Counted from the first letter of the stretch, positions 28,977 through 38,596 are shown. The stretch: 64,000 bases of DNA from Desulfobacteraceae bacterium (GCA_003599885.1 QZKW01000082.1:62001-126000), one strand, 5' to 3'. The notes: a model not told the origin generated them from the sequence alone. Numbers and translations: made by a program.

Positions 28977-29762
28977 ATGATTACTGCAGGCATCGATATC
29001 GGCTCCATTACCGCCAAAGCGGCCATTTTAGAAGATGGCCGAATTCTGGGCGCCAAAGTGTTGTTCACCGGATACAATTCCCGTCTGGCCGGTCAGGCGG
29101 TGCTGGACGATTTGATCGCGGAAATCGGCATCACAAGGGACCGGATCGAGGTGATTGTCGCCACAGGTTATGGAAGAAACAGTGTGGATTTTGCCGATAA
29201 GGCCATTACTGAAATCACCTGCCATGCGGCGGGCGCGCATTTTATCGATCCTTCGGTCCGGTTTATCATTGATATCGGAGGCCAGGACAGCAAAGTGATT
29301 CGCATTGACGAAAACGGCCGGGTGGTGGATTTTGCCATGAACGACAAATGCGCCGCCGGCACCGGCCGGTTTCTGGAAGTCATGGCCCGGGCCCTGGAAG
29401 TGGATCTGGACGGGTTTGGCGATATGTCACTGAAGGGTGAAACACCCGCGAAAATTAGCAGCATCTGCACAGTATTTGCCGAATCGGAAGTAATTTCCCT
29501 GATATCCAAAGGTGAAACACGGGAAAACATCATTGCCGGAATTCACGAATCCGTGGCGTCCAGGGTTTCGGCCCTGGCCAAGCGCGTCGGGGTGACGGAA
29601 CCGGTGATGATGACCGGCGGGGTGGCCAAAAATATCGGTGCGCTCCGGGCGCTGGAGATCAAGCTTGAAACCGTGATCCGGGTATCCCCCCACGCCCAGG
29701 TGAACGGCGCGTTGGGTGCGGCAGTGCTGGCCGGGGGAATTGCTCTAACCAAATACTCATAA
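28977..29762 (+). CDS. 2-hydroxyacyl-CoA dehydratase activator (ASKHA ATPase)
   Basis: 261 residues, HgdC/BadG-type. It has the ASKHA motifs GIDIGSITAKA, DIGGQDSKVI and MTGGVAKN. The two cluster-binding Cys are in NDKCAAGTGRF and SSICTVFAESE; they would bridge the homodimer with one [4Fe-4S]. It couples ATP hydrolysis to injection of a low-potential electron into the dehydratase. Ribosome site AAAGGA. The operon contains no dedicated ferredoxin, so the electron donor may be one of the downstream iron-sulfur proteins. Confidence 0.93.
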   Translation: MITAGIDIGSITAKAAILEDGRILGAKVLFTGYNSRLAGQAVLDDLIAEIGITRDRIEVIVATGYGRNSVDFADKAITEITCHAAGAHFIDPSVRFIIDIGGQDSKVIRIDENGRVVDFAMNDKCAAGTGRFLEVMARALEVDLDGFGDMSLKGETPAKISSICTVFAESEVISLISKGETRENIIAGIHESVASRVSALAKRVGVTEPVMMTGGVAKNIGALRALEIKLETVIRVSPHAQVNGALGAAVLAGGIALTKYS

Positions 29763-29780
29763 CTATACCGGAGGTTGTCC

Positions 29781-30803
29781 GTGAAACCCGTTGTCTTTGA
29801 TCCTGACTTATGCGCCGGTTGCGCCACCATCGATTGCCTCATGAAATGTCAGTACGTCGATTTTAAAGACATTGATGACGCCCGGACCGAAAAATTAAAC
29901 ATCAACGAGGGGCGCGACAGCCGGGTGCTCCATGAGTGCCTGACCTGTTATGCGTGCCAGGAATACTGCCCGGACCACAACAATCCGTTTTATCTGCTGG
30001 TGGAGCGTCAGGAGGAAAAGGGACTCTTGCCTGCCCCCCGGCCCATTCTGGAAGAACAGCTCCGCATGATGGCCCCCAGAGGCCGGATTGAGAGAAAAAT
30101 GGTGAGCGCGCCGGTGGTGGACATGTGCGCGTTTCCCATGCTGACCGGCTGCGTCCGGGGCAGTTTGTTTGAAAATGCGTCCACCATTGTGGGAACGGAT
30201 ATTTTCTGCAATATCATGTGGCTGCATTTTGCCAAAAATTCCGTGATTCGCGAAAGGGTGCCGAAAGCCATTGACAACATCATGGCCTTTTATCTCAAGG
30301 ATGCAAACACCAATGAACTCGTGTGTTTTCATGATGAATGTTACGGAACATACACCAGTGTCGCCAAAGCCTACGGCATTTCCGTGCCGTTTAAGCCCAT
30401 TCATTTGTTTGACTATATCAACCGCCGCCTGGACGTGCTTGCTGACCGCATCAAACCCCTGAATCAGAAAATCGCCTATCAACGTCCCTGTTCCAACCGT
30501 CTGTCGCCGGAAACCGACCAGACCCTGGATGAGATTTTTAAAAAAATCGGGGTTGAGCGGGTTCCCCGGAAATATGACCGGCAAAACGCCCTGTGCTGCG
30601 GCGGGGTGCCCCGGGCGCAACAGCGGGACGAGCTGGCAGACGAGCTGGTGGAAAAAAATCTCACGGATATGCTCTCTACCGGCGCGGCCTATTGCGTGTT
30701 TAACTGTCCGTTCTGCATGGCCACCCTGGGAATGGAAGTGGCGGAGCGGGGATTGATGCCGATTCTGGTGAGCGATCTGGTTCAACTGGCTTTGGGGGAA
30801 TAA
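29781..30803 (+). CDS. Hdr-like iron-sulfur protein (ferredoxin-type plus CCG domain)
   Basis: 340 residues from a GTG start with GGAGG six bases upstream. The N-terminus holds two cluster motifs (DLCAGCATIDCLMKC and CLTCYACQEYCP). The C-terminal half is a cysteine-rich HdrB/D-like domain, with CFHDEC, RPCSNR and ALCCGG...FNCPFCM. Such proteins carry electrons between flavoproteins and the quinone or thiol pool. Position between the activator and a GlcD-like oxidase suggests that it links 2-hydroxyacid oxidation to dehydratase activation. No membrane segment. Confidence 0.85.
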   Translation: MKPVVFDPDLCAGCATIDCLMKCQYVDFKDIDDARTEKLNINEGRDSRVLHECLTCYACQEYCPDHNNPFYLLVERQEEKGLLPAPRPILEEQLRMMAPRGRIERKMVSAPVVDMCAFPMLTGCVRGSLFENASTIVGTDIFCNIMWLHFAKNSVIRERVPKAIDNIMAFYLKDANTNELVCFHDECYGTYTSVAKAYGISVPFKPIHLFDYINRRLDVLADRIKPLNQKIAYQRPCSNRLSPETDQTLDEIFKKIGVERVPRKYDRQNALCCGGVPRAQQRDELADELVEKNLTDMLSTGAAYCVFNCPFCMATLGMEVAERGLMPILVSDLVQLALGE

Positions 30804-30804
30804 T

Positions 30805-32184
30805 ATGACGGCGGAACTCATTCAAAGACTCTCAAAAATTGTCGGCCCCCGGTTTGTCTCAAACGCTGCCGAGGAATTATACCTCTATTCCATGGACCCC
30901 GGCACCATGCCGCAGGCTTATCCCGATGCCGTGGCCCTGCCCAAAACAGCCGAAGAAGTGCAGCAAATCGTCCGGCTGGCGGGCGAGTTGAAAGTTCCGG
31001 TGGTGCCCATGGGAGCCGGGCTGGTACTCTCCGGCCTGACAAGGGCTTTGAAAGGCGGCATTATCCTGGACATGAAGCGCATGAACCGGATCATAAAGGT
31101 CAACCCGCTCAGCCGGTATGCGGTGGTGGAAGGCGGCGTGGCCCAAGGGATGCTTCAGGCGTATTTGAAAAAATACCATCCCACCCTCAAGCATTCCATG
31201 CCCGATGCGCCCCCCATCGCCACCATGGCCGGGAATATGTGCATTCACGGGTCCGGCCACCTGTCTGTTCTGGGCGGGTCCCATTCGGACATGCTCACGG
31301 GAATGGAAGTGGTGCTGCCCACGTGTGAAATCATCCGGACCGGTTCATGCAGCGTATCCCCGGATTGGTTCGGCCGGTCGCCACTGCCGGACCTGTCCGG
31401 TCTGTTTCTGGGCTGGGCCGGCACCACGGGCATTGTAACCAAGCTGGGGATCAAGTTGTTTCCTAACTATGCGTTTAATGACATGCTGATATTTGTGTGT
31501 GAGGACGCGGACACCATGCCGGACGTAATTTTCCGGCTAACCGGCGTTCAGGTGGCCGAGGACATGACCCCGTGGATGACCCCGAAACCCGACTGGGCCA
31601 AAGGGTTTCTGCACATCAACATCGCTTTTGGTGCCCACTCGAAAAAGGAACTGACGTTCAAACGCAACCTGCTCCAGGCATCCGTGCGTCATTATATTGA
31701 CCGGAAAACCGCCGGATTCCTGCCCCTGCCGCCCACACAGAAAAACCGGTTTTTAAAAGTCCCGTCCCCGGATCTGGCCCGGTTCGCCGATCTCCGGAAG
31801 GGCGGCGGATTTGAATACGTGGGCGCGATGATGGCCATTGAACATTTCCCGGAAGCTTACCGGGCGGGGCTTGAAATCGCCGAAAAGTTTCAGGTGAGTT
31901 ATTCACTGGGCGCGCGGATCATCGGCGCTGGGCATGCCATGATGTTTTTCTTCGCCTATGCCTTTAACCGGGCCGATGATGAAGACGTTCGCCGGGCGTC
32001 AGAAGCGCTGGACGCCACTAACCGGGCCGTGCTGGATATGGGCGGCATTCCCTGGAAAGCTGAAAGGCCTGCCCAAGTGCAGATCATGGAAAAAATGGAC
32101 CCCGACACCTTTGCCCTGATGACGCGTATCCGGGCAACCCTCGATCCCAATCACATCATGAATCCGGGCAACTGGGAGAAATAA
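30805..32184 (+). CDS. FAD-linked 2-hydroxyacid oxidase (GlcD/D-lactate dehydrogenase-like)
   Basis: 459 residues with the PCMH FAD-binding fold: VALPKTAEEVQQIVRLAGELKVPVVPMGAG..LSG at 40-80, the central GTTGIVTKLGIKLFP, and the C-terminal DPNHIMNPGNW. Expected to oxidise a (D)-2-hydroxyacid or reduce a 2-oxoacid, exchanging electrons with the adjacent GlcF-like protein. Its start directly follows the previous stop, and it carries a GGGGGAAT ribosome site. Substrate inferred to be the acid corresponding to the dehydratase. Confidence 0.88.
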   Translation: MTAELIQRLSKIVGPRFVSNAAEELYLYSMDPGTMPQAYPDAVALPKTAEEVQQIVRLAGELKVPVVPMGAGLVLSGLTRALKGGIILDMKRMNRIIKVNPLSRYAVVEGGVAQGMLQAYLKKYHPTLKHSMPDAPPIATMAGNMCIHGSGHLSVLGGSHSDMLTGMEVVLPTCEIIRTGSCSVSPDWFGRSPLPDLSGLFLGWAGTTGIVTKLGIKLFPNYAFNDMLIFVCEDADTMPDVIFRLTGVQVAEDMTPWMTPKPDWAKGFLHINIAFGAHSKKELTFKRNLLQASVRHYIDRKTAGFLPLPPTQKNRFLKVPSPDLARFADLRKGGGFEYVGAMMAIEHFPEAYRAGLEIAEKFQVSYSLGARIIGAGHAMMFFFAYAFNRADDEDVRRASEALDATNRAVLDMGGIPWKAERPAQVQIMEKMDPDTFALMTRIRATLDPNHIMNPGNWEK

Positions 32185-32185
32185 C

Positions 32186-33346
32186 ATGGAGCATGAAGAG
32201 ATTCTTCACCGGTGTTTCCGGTGCGGGTACTGCAAACTGCCGGGCAATTATGTGGATGTCAACTGCCCGTCTTATCTCGCTTTTCGGTTTGAAACCTATG
32301 CGCCAGGCGGCCGCATGTGGCTGCTGCGGGCCTGGCTGGACGGGAAAGTGAGCGCAAGCGCCCGCTTCGCCGACATCCTGTTTTCCTGCGCCACTTGCGG
32401 CAATTGCGTCGCCCATTGCGCGTTTCCGGAATTCAAGGACCGGCTCCTGCTGGTCTTTACCGCCGGAAAAGAGGCGTTTCTCGATGAAGGCATCGCGCCG
32501 CCCCCGGTTCGGGATCTGCTGACAAAAAACCAGATTCACGGCAATGCGTATGGAAAACCGGCCAGACAGCGGACAAGCTGGTCGGAAGGAACCGATATTC
32601 CGCTGTTTTCAGATCAGGAATACGCGCTTTTTGCCGATGATGTGACAGCTTATGATCCGCGCGGTCAGGAAATCGCCCGGTCCGTGGCCCGGCTTCTGCA
32701 ACAGGCCGGGGTGGATTTCGGCGTGCTTGCCGGTGATTTCCGCTCAGACGGCAATGACGTCCGGGCCTTGGGAGAAACCGCCTTGTTTGAGGATCTGGCA
32801 GCCCATAATATAAAGGAGATGAACCGCCTGGGGGTTCAAAAAATCCTTACCCTGTCCCCCCACAGCCTGAACGCCATGAAAAACGACTATCCAGGGCAGG
32901 GCGGGAAACAGCAGGTGTTTCATTATACCCAGGCCCTGGCGTTTGCCATGAAAAATCTCAAATTTAAAACAGGTCTGCCGGAGATCCGGGTGACATTTCA
33001 CGACCCCTGCTATCTGGGCCGTCACAATGCGGATTATGAATCGGGCCGCATGATATTAAGGGCCGTTCCCGGCGTGAAACTTGTGGAAATGGACCGGAAC
33101 CGGAAAAACGCCCTGTGCTGCGGGGGCGGGGGCGGCAATTTTTTTACGGACCTGCTCTCCGGCGGGGACGATACCCCGGCCCGGGTCCGGGTGCGGGAGG
33201 CGGCGGCAACCGGTGCAAGTTTGCTGGCTGTGGCCTGCCCCATGTGCGCGGTTATGCTGGAAGACGCGGTGAAAACCGAAAATTTGGAAAACCTGCTGGC
33301 TGTCCGGGAGGTGTCGGAACTGGTGATGGACGCATCGTGTTTGTAG
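32186..33346 (+). CDS. GlcF/HdrD-like iron-sulfur protein
   Basis: 386 residues. Two cluster motifs at the N-terminus (CFRCGYCKLPG...NCPS and CATCGNCVAHC) and two CCG domains (HDPCYLGRHN and NALCCGGGGG, then VACPMCAVML). It is the normal partner of GlcD-type flavoproteins, passing electrons to quinone or Hdr systems. Last gene of the operon that starts at 26545. Confidence 0.88.
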   Translation: MEHEEILHRCFRCGYCKLPGNYVDVNCPSYLAFRFETYAPGGRMWLLRAWLDGKVSASARFADILFSCATCGNCVAHCAFPEFKDRLLLVFTAGKEAFLDEGIAPPPVRDLLTKNQIHGNAYGKPARQRTSWSEGTDIPLFSDQEYALFADDVTAYDPRGQEIARSVARLLQQAGVDFGVLAGDFRSDGNDVRALGETALFEDLAAHNIKEMNRLGVQKILTLSPHSLNAMKNDYPGQGGKQQVFHYTQALAFAMKNLKFKTGLPEIRVTFHDPCYLGRHNADYESGRMILRAVPGVKLVEMDRNRKNALCCGGGGGNFFTDLLSGGDDTPARVRVREAAATGASLLAVACPMCAVMLEDAVKTENLENLLAVREVSELVMDASCL

Positions 33347-33727
33347 GCTTGCCTATTGATGTGGACACCTTCAGCGGAACCCGATGCGGGGGGCATGCCT
33401 GGTAGCCGCAGTTCGATCGAATGAATGATATAATTATTGATTCACAGATTCGCCTCAGATACGATGACTCAACTCCCGCCGGTATGTTCGGCGGTCCCTT
33501 CATGGAAATGCAATCAAACGCTTTTTTATGTAAAACCGGGTTCCTTTTTACGTATAACAGTGACTACCGGGAAGGATGGGTGGGCGTTCAGGCGTCTTCA
33601 CAATAACCAGTTTGAATAATTTATAAAATAAGCGACATGAATTGAGGCTGTTGCTGTTTTAAGATGTAGACAGGCATTTTTATTTTAAAAATGGAACCGT
33701 TGTCTGGAGGAAAGATCAGGGAATTTG
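33347..33727. other. Intergenic, no gene supported
   Basis: About 380 bases between the dehydratase operon and an acyltransferase. Open frames here (for example 33421-33606) lack a ribosome site and recognisable content. A promoter for the downstream envelope genes probably lies near 33640-33710. Confidence 0.4.
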
Positions 33728-34645
33728 ATGCGCAAAAATAGATTATTTAAAGATGCCGTCGAATATTATATCGCACGCTTCATTATAAATGGCATTCGTA
33801 AGATGCCAAGACTCACCGCCATCGCATGGGTGAGAGGTTTGGCCACTGTTTTGTTTGTTCTGCTACGGAAACTCAGAAACATTACCATCCGGAACCTGAC
33901 GATGGCCTATGGGCACGAGAAGTCGGCCAAGGAAATCCGCCGCCTCGGTCGTGCCGTATTTCAGCATTTTTTTACCGCAGCCGCAGACGCCGCCAGAATC
34001 CAGCTTTATCTCGAAGAAGGGATGGACGGTTACGTCCGGGCGGACAACATGCATCACCTGGAACAGGCAATGCGTGAGGGAAACGGAATGATCCTGCTGA
34101 CCGCCCATTTCGGGAATTGGGAAATGCTGGGCGCATGGCTGACATGGAAAGGCTTCCCGTTGCGGGTGGTGGGAAAACCCCTGACCAATCCCCGTCTGGA
34201 CGATCTGATAACCGAAACGCGAAACCAGGCCGGTTACATCAATATTGCCAGGGGAACAGAGACCCGTGAAATCATCAAGACCCTGAAACAGGGGTGTCCG
34301 CTGGGCATACTCATGGACCAGGATACCCGGGTCAAGGGGGTGTTTGTGGATTTTTTCGGCAAAAAAGCCAATACCCCGGTGGGGCCGGTTTTGCTGGCCC
34401 GGCGCTTCAAAATTCCCATTATTCCGGCGTTTATGCATTTGGAACCGGATATGACCTATCATGTGGAATGTCTGCCGCCCATCATCCCTTCGGAAACAGG
34501 TGACCCGGAACACGACATTCTGGCAGACGTCCAGCGCTGTACGGCTGTGTACGAAGCAATCATTCGGGAGTATCCCGAACAGTGGGTCTGGTTCCATCAG
34601 CGCTGGCGCCGGCGACCGGGTGATGTCAATGGACTTTCGAGATGA
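33728..34645 (+). CDS. Lipid A biosynthesis acyltransferase (LpxL/HtrB family), second copy
   Basis: 305 residues from the ATG at 33728, with CAGGGAA upstream. Catalytic H-x4-E is HFGNWE; MDQDTRVKGVFVDFFGKKA and the terminal PEQWVWFHQRWRRRP are family-typical. It is clearly divergent from the copy at 16075. It is followed by an LTA-synthase-like gene and then by a remnant of another acyltransferase, pointing to duplication in this locus. Confidence 0.9.
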   Translation: MRKNRLFKDAVEYYIARFIINGIRKMPRLTAIAWVRGLATVLFVLLRKLRNITIRNLTMAYGHEKSAKEIRRLGRAVFQHFFTAAADAARIQLYLEEGMDGYVRADNMHHLEQAMREGNGMILLTAHFGNWEMLGAWLTWKGFPLRVVGKPLTNPRLDDLITETRNQAGYINIARGTETREIIKTLKQGCPLGILMDQDTRVKGVFVDFFGKKANTPVGPVLLARRFKIPIIPAFMHLEPDMTYHVECLPPIIPSETGDPEHDILADVQRCTAVYEAIIREYPEQWVWFHQRWRRRPGDVNGLSR

Positions 34646-34738
34646 ATCTCAATTTGTCCGTTCATAGGTTTGCAAACAGATCCAATAAAACCAAAAAGTT
34701 AATCAGATTTTAGTTTTATATAAAGATTGAATATAATT

Positions 34739-36688
34739 ATGAATGTTCATGTTAAAAACATGGCAGGACCGCTTTACCCTTTTCTTGTTTATGTTCTGAT
34801 ATCCATCAGTTTTCTGGCGGTCAGCCGTATGGGCCTCAGCCTGTGGCAGTTTGACCGGGTATCAGCCGCGGACGGCTGGGTTCCGGTCATGCTTCAGGGG
34901 CTCCGGGTGGATATGGCCACCATTATTATGATGGTGGGCGTCATCGCGTTTTTATCAGTATTTCTTTCAGGCCCCGGCGCTGTCGGCCGCGTATGGAATA
35001 AAGCGGTCCGGGCATGGCTGACGCTGGCCCTCATGCTGCTCGTATTTATGGAGCTGGCCACTCCTCAGTTTATCATTGAATACGGGTTCCGGCCCAATCG
35101 TCTGTTTGTGGAATTTTTAAGCTATCCCAAAGAAGTCTTTTCCATGCTCGCAAAAGGGCACCTTCCGGAGATGATCATTTGTCTGGCCGGCCTTGGCGTG
35201 TCCTTTTGGGGCGGCTGGCGTCTGTTCGGCAATGCTTTCCGGGGAATTGTGCATCAGGGCCTGGGCCGTCGAATAGTGATGGCGCTGCTGATTCTGCCCC
35301 TGGGGCTTCTGGGCGCAAGGTCTTCCCTGGGGCATCGCCCATTGAATTCCGCAATGGTGGCTTTCGCAGATGATGCCCTGGTGAATTCCCTGCCTTTGAA
35401 TTCTTTTTATTCCATGGCGGATGGCATTAAGCAAATGGTCAAAGAGTCAGATGGTTCGAAAATTTATGGCCGCATGGAGAAAGAAATCATTATCCGTATT
35501 ATTCGCAAGGAAACCGGGCTTCCGGAATCCGCGTTTACTCATCCGGATTTTCCCACACTGCACCATCAATCCGCAACTTACCGGGGCAAACCAAAGAATC
35601 TGGTGATTATTCTGGAAGAAAGTCTGGGGGCCCGATATGTCGGTACGCTGGGCGGGTTGCCGCTGACCCCGAATCTGGATGCCCTGGCCAAAAAAAGCTG
35701 GCTGTTTGAGCAACTTTACGCCACCGGTACCCGGTCGGTCCGGGGCATCGAAGCCGTTATCAGCGGGTTTACGCCCACCCCGTCCCTGTCCGTGGTCAAG
35801 CTTGGCAAGTCCCAGCATGATTTTTTCACCCTGGCGGATTTGCTGCGCCGCAAGGGATATTTCTGTGAGTTTATCTATGGCGGTCAGAGTCATTTTGACA
35901 ATATGAGAAGTTTTTTTCTGGGCAATGGGTTTCACCAGGTCATTGAGCAGAAAGATTTTGAAAATCCGGAGTTTGTCGCTTCATGGGGCGTGTCGGACGA
36001 AGACCTGTTAAACCGGGCGCACCAGGAATTGTTAAAGCATCACGCCCAGGGCCAGCCGTTTTTTACCCTGGTGTTTTCCTCCACCAACCATGACCCCTTT
36101 GATTTTCCGGAAGGCCGCATTGAACTCTATGAGCAGCCCATGCAGACCCGCAACAATGCGGCCAAATACGCCGATTACGCCATTGGCCGGTTTTTCAAGC
36201 TGGCGGAATCATCCCCATACTGGAAAGACACGGTGTTTCTGGTGGTGGCGGACCATGACTCACGGGTCACCGGGGCGGATTTGGTGCCCGTCAGCCATTT
36301 CCGGATTCCGGGGGTGATTGCGGGGGAAGGCATTTCGCAAAAACGGGATTCGCGGCTGTTAAGCCAGATTGATCTGCCGCCGACGCTCTTGTCCCTGATG
36401 GGGGTGGATAATGACAACCCCATGCTGGGGCGGGACATGACCCGCCAGTCTGATGATTATACCGGGCGGGCCATGATGCAGTACGCCAATACCTTTGCCT
36501 ATATGGAAGGGGACCTGCTGACTATCCTGCAACCCCATAAAAAACCTCAGGGATTTGTTTTTATCCGGGAAACCCAGACCCTGTCCCGTCATGATCTCGA
36601 TGCGGATCTGGCCCAAAAGGCGCTTGCCCATGTGCTTTGGGGAAGCCTGGCATATCAGGAACAGTTATTCCAATTGCCACCCCAATAA
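34739..36688 (+). CDS. LTA-synthase/OpgB-like sulfatase-fold transferase
   Basis: 649 residues. Four to five N-terminal membrane helices (about 1-200) are followed by a periplasmic alkaline-phosphatase/sulfatase-fold domain. The nucleophile Thr lies in YATGTRSVRGIEAV, metal ligands are in ILEESLGARYVGTLGG and VADHDSRVTG, and FSSTNHDPFDFP is typical. It should transfer a phosphoglycerol, phosphoethanolamine or related group to an envelope glycan or lipid. Start at 34739 (ATG) or 34727 (TTG); both ribosome sites are weak. Acyltransferase genes surround it. Confidence 0.88.
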   Translation: MNVHVKNMAGPLYPFLVYVLISISFLAVSRMGLSLWQFDRVSAADGWVPVMLQGLRVDMATIIMMVGVIAFLSVFLSGPGAVGRVWNKAVRAWLTLALMLLVFMELATPQFIIEYGFRPNRLFVEFLSYPKEVFSMLAKGHLPEMIICLAGLGVSFWGGWRLFGNAFRGIVHQGLGRRIVMALLILPLGLLGARSSLGHRPLNSAMVAFADDALVNSLPLNSFYSMADGIKQMVKESDGSKIYGRMEKEIIIRIIRKETGLPESAFTHPDFPTLHHQSATYRGKPKNLVIILEESLGARYVGTLGGLPLTPNLDALAKKSWLFEQLYATGTRSVRGIEAVISGFTPTPSLSVVKLGKSQHDFFTLADLLRRKGYFCEFIYGGQSHFDNMRSFFLGNGFHQVIEQKDFENPEFVASWGVSDEDLLNRAHQELLKHHAQGQPFFTLVFSSTNHDPFDFPEGRIELYEQPMQTRNNAAKYADYAIGRFFKLAESSPYWKDTVFLVVADHDSRVTGADLVPVSHFRIPGVIAGEGISQKRDSRLLSQIDLPPTLLSLMGVDNDNPMLGRDMTRQSDDYTGRAMMQYANTFAYMEGDLLTILQPHKKPQGFVFIRETQTLSRHDLDADLAQKALAHVLWGSLAYQEQLFQLPPQ

Positions 36689-36738
36689 ACGTCACCGGGC
36701 TATACTTTTGTATAGGGGATGCGGGGCATGCGTTAGCC

Positions 36739-36849
36739 GATGTGCATCAGCGTTCGGATGTCTATGAGCGCATTATCCCCGAGCATCCCGAGCAGTGGGT
36801 CTGGTTTCACCGCCGGTGGCGGCGGCCAAAGCCGGATTCGGTTCGGTAG
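36739..36849 (+). pseudogene. C-terminal remnant of an LpxL-type acyltransferase
   Basis: Codons 36739-36849 encode DVHQRSDVYERIIPEHPEQW and then VWFHRRWRRPKPDSVR, which lines up with the last 35 residues of the intact acyltransferase at 33728-34645 (DVQRCTAVYEAIIREYPEQW, VWFHQRWRRRPGD). The catalytic part is absent. It is the tail of a deleted duplicate directly after the LTA-synthase-like gene. Confidence 0.75.
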
Positions 36850-37013
36850 TCAAATTGATGAGAATGTCCTTTACAGGAAAGGGCTTATGGGGTATTTTAG
36901 CCCAGAAATTGAATTTGATGATGTTATTCCTGTCGCATGATGCGGCTCTGTGTGGGCCGATTTATTATAATTTTTCAATTTTATCACTTAACAACTTTAA
37001 AAAATTGGAGAAC

Positions 37014-37784
37014 ATGATCATGCTAAAAAATGTAATTGTAAAATTCGTGATTTTTCTTTTCTGCTGTTTTTATCTTACCGGTTGTGAGACCCCCGGAACA
37101 AAGGCGACAGTGACTTCCGGGCAAGACAGTCCGGACATGGCTTACTCTCAGCAGCAGGCATACAATGGGCCCCAGGCCCGTATTGCAGTTGCGCGCTTCA
37201 AGGATAAAACCGGGGGGGGGTGGTGGACAGGTTCTATCGGCGACGGCATGGCGGACCAGTTGACCACCGCCCTGTATAACACCAATCGGTATATCGTTCT
37301 TGAGCGTGAGGCCTTGGATGATGTTTTGTCGGAACAGGATCTCGGCGCGTCCGGCAGGGTCCGGGCAGATACAGCGGCCAAAGTCGGACAAATCGAAGGG
37401 GCTGAATTATTGGTTGTTGCCGCGGTTACCGAATTTGACGGTGCTGCATCCGGAGCGGAAGGCGGTTTGACAGGCATGGCCACAGGGGTTTTGGGCGGTT
37501 CTTACGGAACGATGCTGGGTGGCGCCCTGGGCGGTTATAAGAAAGCTCATATGGCTATTGACATGCGCATTGTGGATGCAAAAACATCGCGGGTGCTTGC
37601 CGCAACCAGTGTTGAAGGTGAGGCCACTGATGTGAATTTGGGCGGGTTTGCAGCCTCCGGCGCTCTGGCGGGCGGCCTTGGCGGCTGGAAAAACACCCCC
37701 ACGGAAAAGGCGCTGCGGGTCTGCATTCAGAAAGCGGTTGAGTTTATCGTTTCTAAAACGCCTCCAAAATATTATCACGATTAA
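37014..37784 (+). CDS. CsgG-like lipoprotein
   Basis: 256 residues, outer-membrane lipoprotein with signal peptide and lipobox LTGC at about residues 20-23. The core resembles CsgG/curli-assembly proteins (RIAVARFKDKTG, DGMADQLTTALYNTNRYIVLERE..LDDVLSEQDLG), with a Gly-rich stretch in the middle (GMATGVLGGSYGTMLGGALGG) and VDAKTSRVLAATSVEG. The start is 37014 or 37020 after GGAG. No curli subunit genes are near, so a general pore/secretion or regulatory lipoprotein is as likely. Confidence 0.82.
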   Translation: MIMLKNVIVKFVIFLFCCFYLTGCETPGTKATVTSGQDSPDMAYSQQQAYNGPQARIAVARFKDKTGGGWWTGSIGDGMADQLTTALYNTNRYIVLEREALDDVLSEQDLGASGRVRADTAAKVGQIEGAELLVVAAVTEFDGAASGAEGGLTGMATGVLGGSYGTMLGGALGGYKKAHMAIDMRIVDAKTSRVLAATSVEGEATDVNLGGFAASGALAGGLGGWKNTPTEKALRVCIQKAVEFIVSKTPPKYYHD

Positions 37785-37829
37785 TGTTTCGTTTCATTTG
37801 ACAATAATATTGACGGATCTGTAAAATAT

Positions 37830-37862
37830 CCCGTAAAAAACCGGTTTCCGGTTTTTTACGGG
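37830..37862 (+). terminator. Rho-independent terminator after the CsgG-like gene
   Basis: 15-bp perfect stem CCCGTAAAAAACCGG/CCGGTTTTTTACGGG with a TTT loop, followed by ATCATCATTTTTATT. Separates two envelope genes. Confidence 0.85.
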
Positions 37863-37902
37863 ATCATCATTTTTATTATTACGGCACTATAAAGGAAGAA
37901 TC

Positions 37903-38574
37903 ATGAACATTCCATCCAACTCTAAAAAGTTTTTTCACGTTATCATAACAGTTGCCTGTTTGATGGCCACCTTTTCCTGCGCGAGCTGGGAGCAGTCTTC
38001 GAAACAAACCAAGGGCACGGTTATCGGTACGACTGCTGGTGCGGCGGTGGGAGCCGGGCTGGGAGCGGCTCTCGGCGGCAGCACCAAGGCCACCCTTGCG
38101 GGCGCGGGCATCGGGGCGGTTGTTGGCGGCATCGCCGGCAACCAGATGGGTGCATACATGGACCGGCAGGAGCAGGCCCTTCGGGACGTGGCGGCCCAGT
38201 CCGAGGCCATGAGCGTTCAAAGAACTCAGGATGTCCTTACCGCTACATTCAAGTCGGATGTGATGTTTGATTACAATTCCGCCACTTTAAAATCCGGCGC
38301 GTTTGCGGAAATCGACCGGGTGGCGAATATCCTTCAGCAGTACCCGGACACCAATATCCGTGTGGCGGGCCACACCGACCAGTCCGGGTCAGAGACTTAC
38401 AACCAGCAGCTTTCCGAACGCCGGGCCATGTCGGTGAAAAACGCGCTGATTCAGCGAGGTGTGGCGGATTTCCGAATCCAGACCATCGGCTACGGGGAGT
38501 CCATGCCCATATCCTCGGATGCGGCGGTGAATCGGCGGGTGGAAATCCGGATTACGCCGATGGAACAGAGATAA
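37903..38574 (+). CDS. OmpA-family lipoprotein with glycine zipper
   Basis: 223 residues. Signal peptide with lipobox-like FSCAS, then a glycine zipper (about 40-85, GTTAGAAVGAGLGAALGG) and a C-terminal OmpA peptidoglycan-binding domain (IRVAGHTDQSGSETYNQQLS with the conserved Asp/Arg, RRVEIRI). It anchors the outer membrane to peptidoglycan. Its ATG has AAAGGAAG upstream. Confidence 0.92.
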   Translation: MNIPSNSKKFFHVIITVACLMATFSCASWEQSSKQTKGTVIGTTAGAAVGAGLGAALGGSTKATLAGAGIGAVVGGIAGNQMGAYMDRQEQALRDVAAQSEAMSVQRTQDVLTATFKSDVMFDYNSATLKSGAFAEIDRVANILQQYPDTNIRVAGHTDQSGSETYNQQLSERRAMSVKNALIQRGVADFRIQTIGYGESMPISSDAAVNRRVEIRITPMEQR

Positions 38575-38596
38575 TAGGCAGGGTCATGAGGTGACG

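Noticed and set aside
26545-29762. Class I benzoyl-CoA reductase
   Set aside because: Only one activator gene and two catalytic subunits with dehydratase-like sizes; four-subunit BCR would need two ATPase subunits.
33421-33606. Small 61-residue frame after the dehydratase operon
   Set aside because: No ribosome site, no recognisable motif, and its composition is ordinary intergenic.
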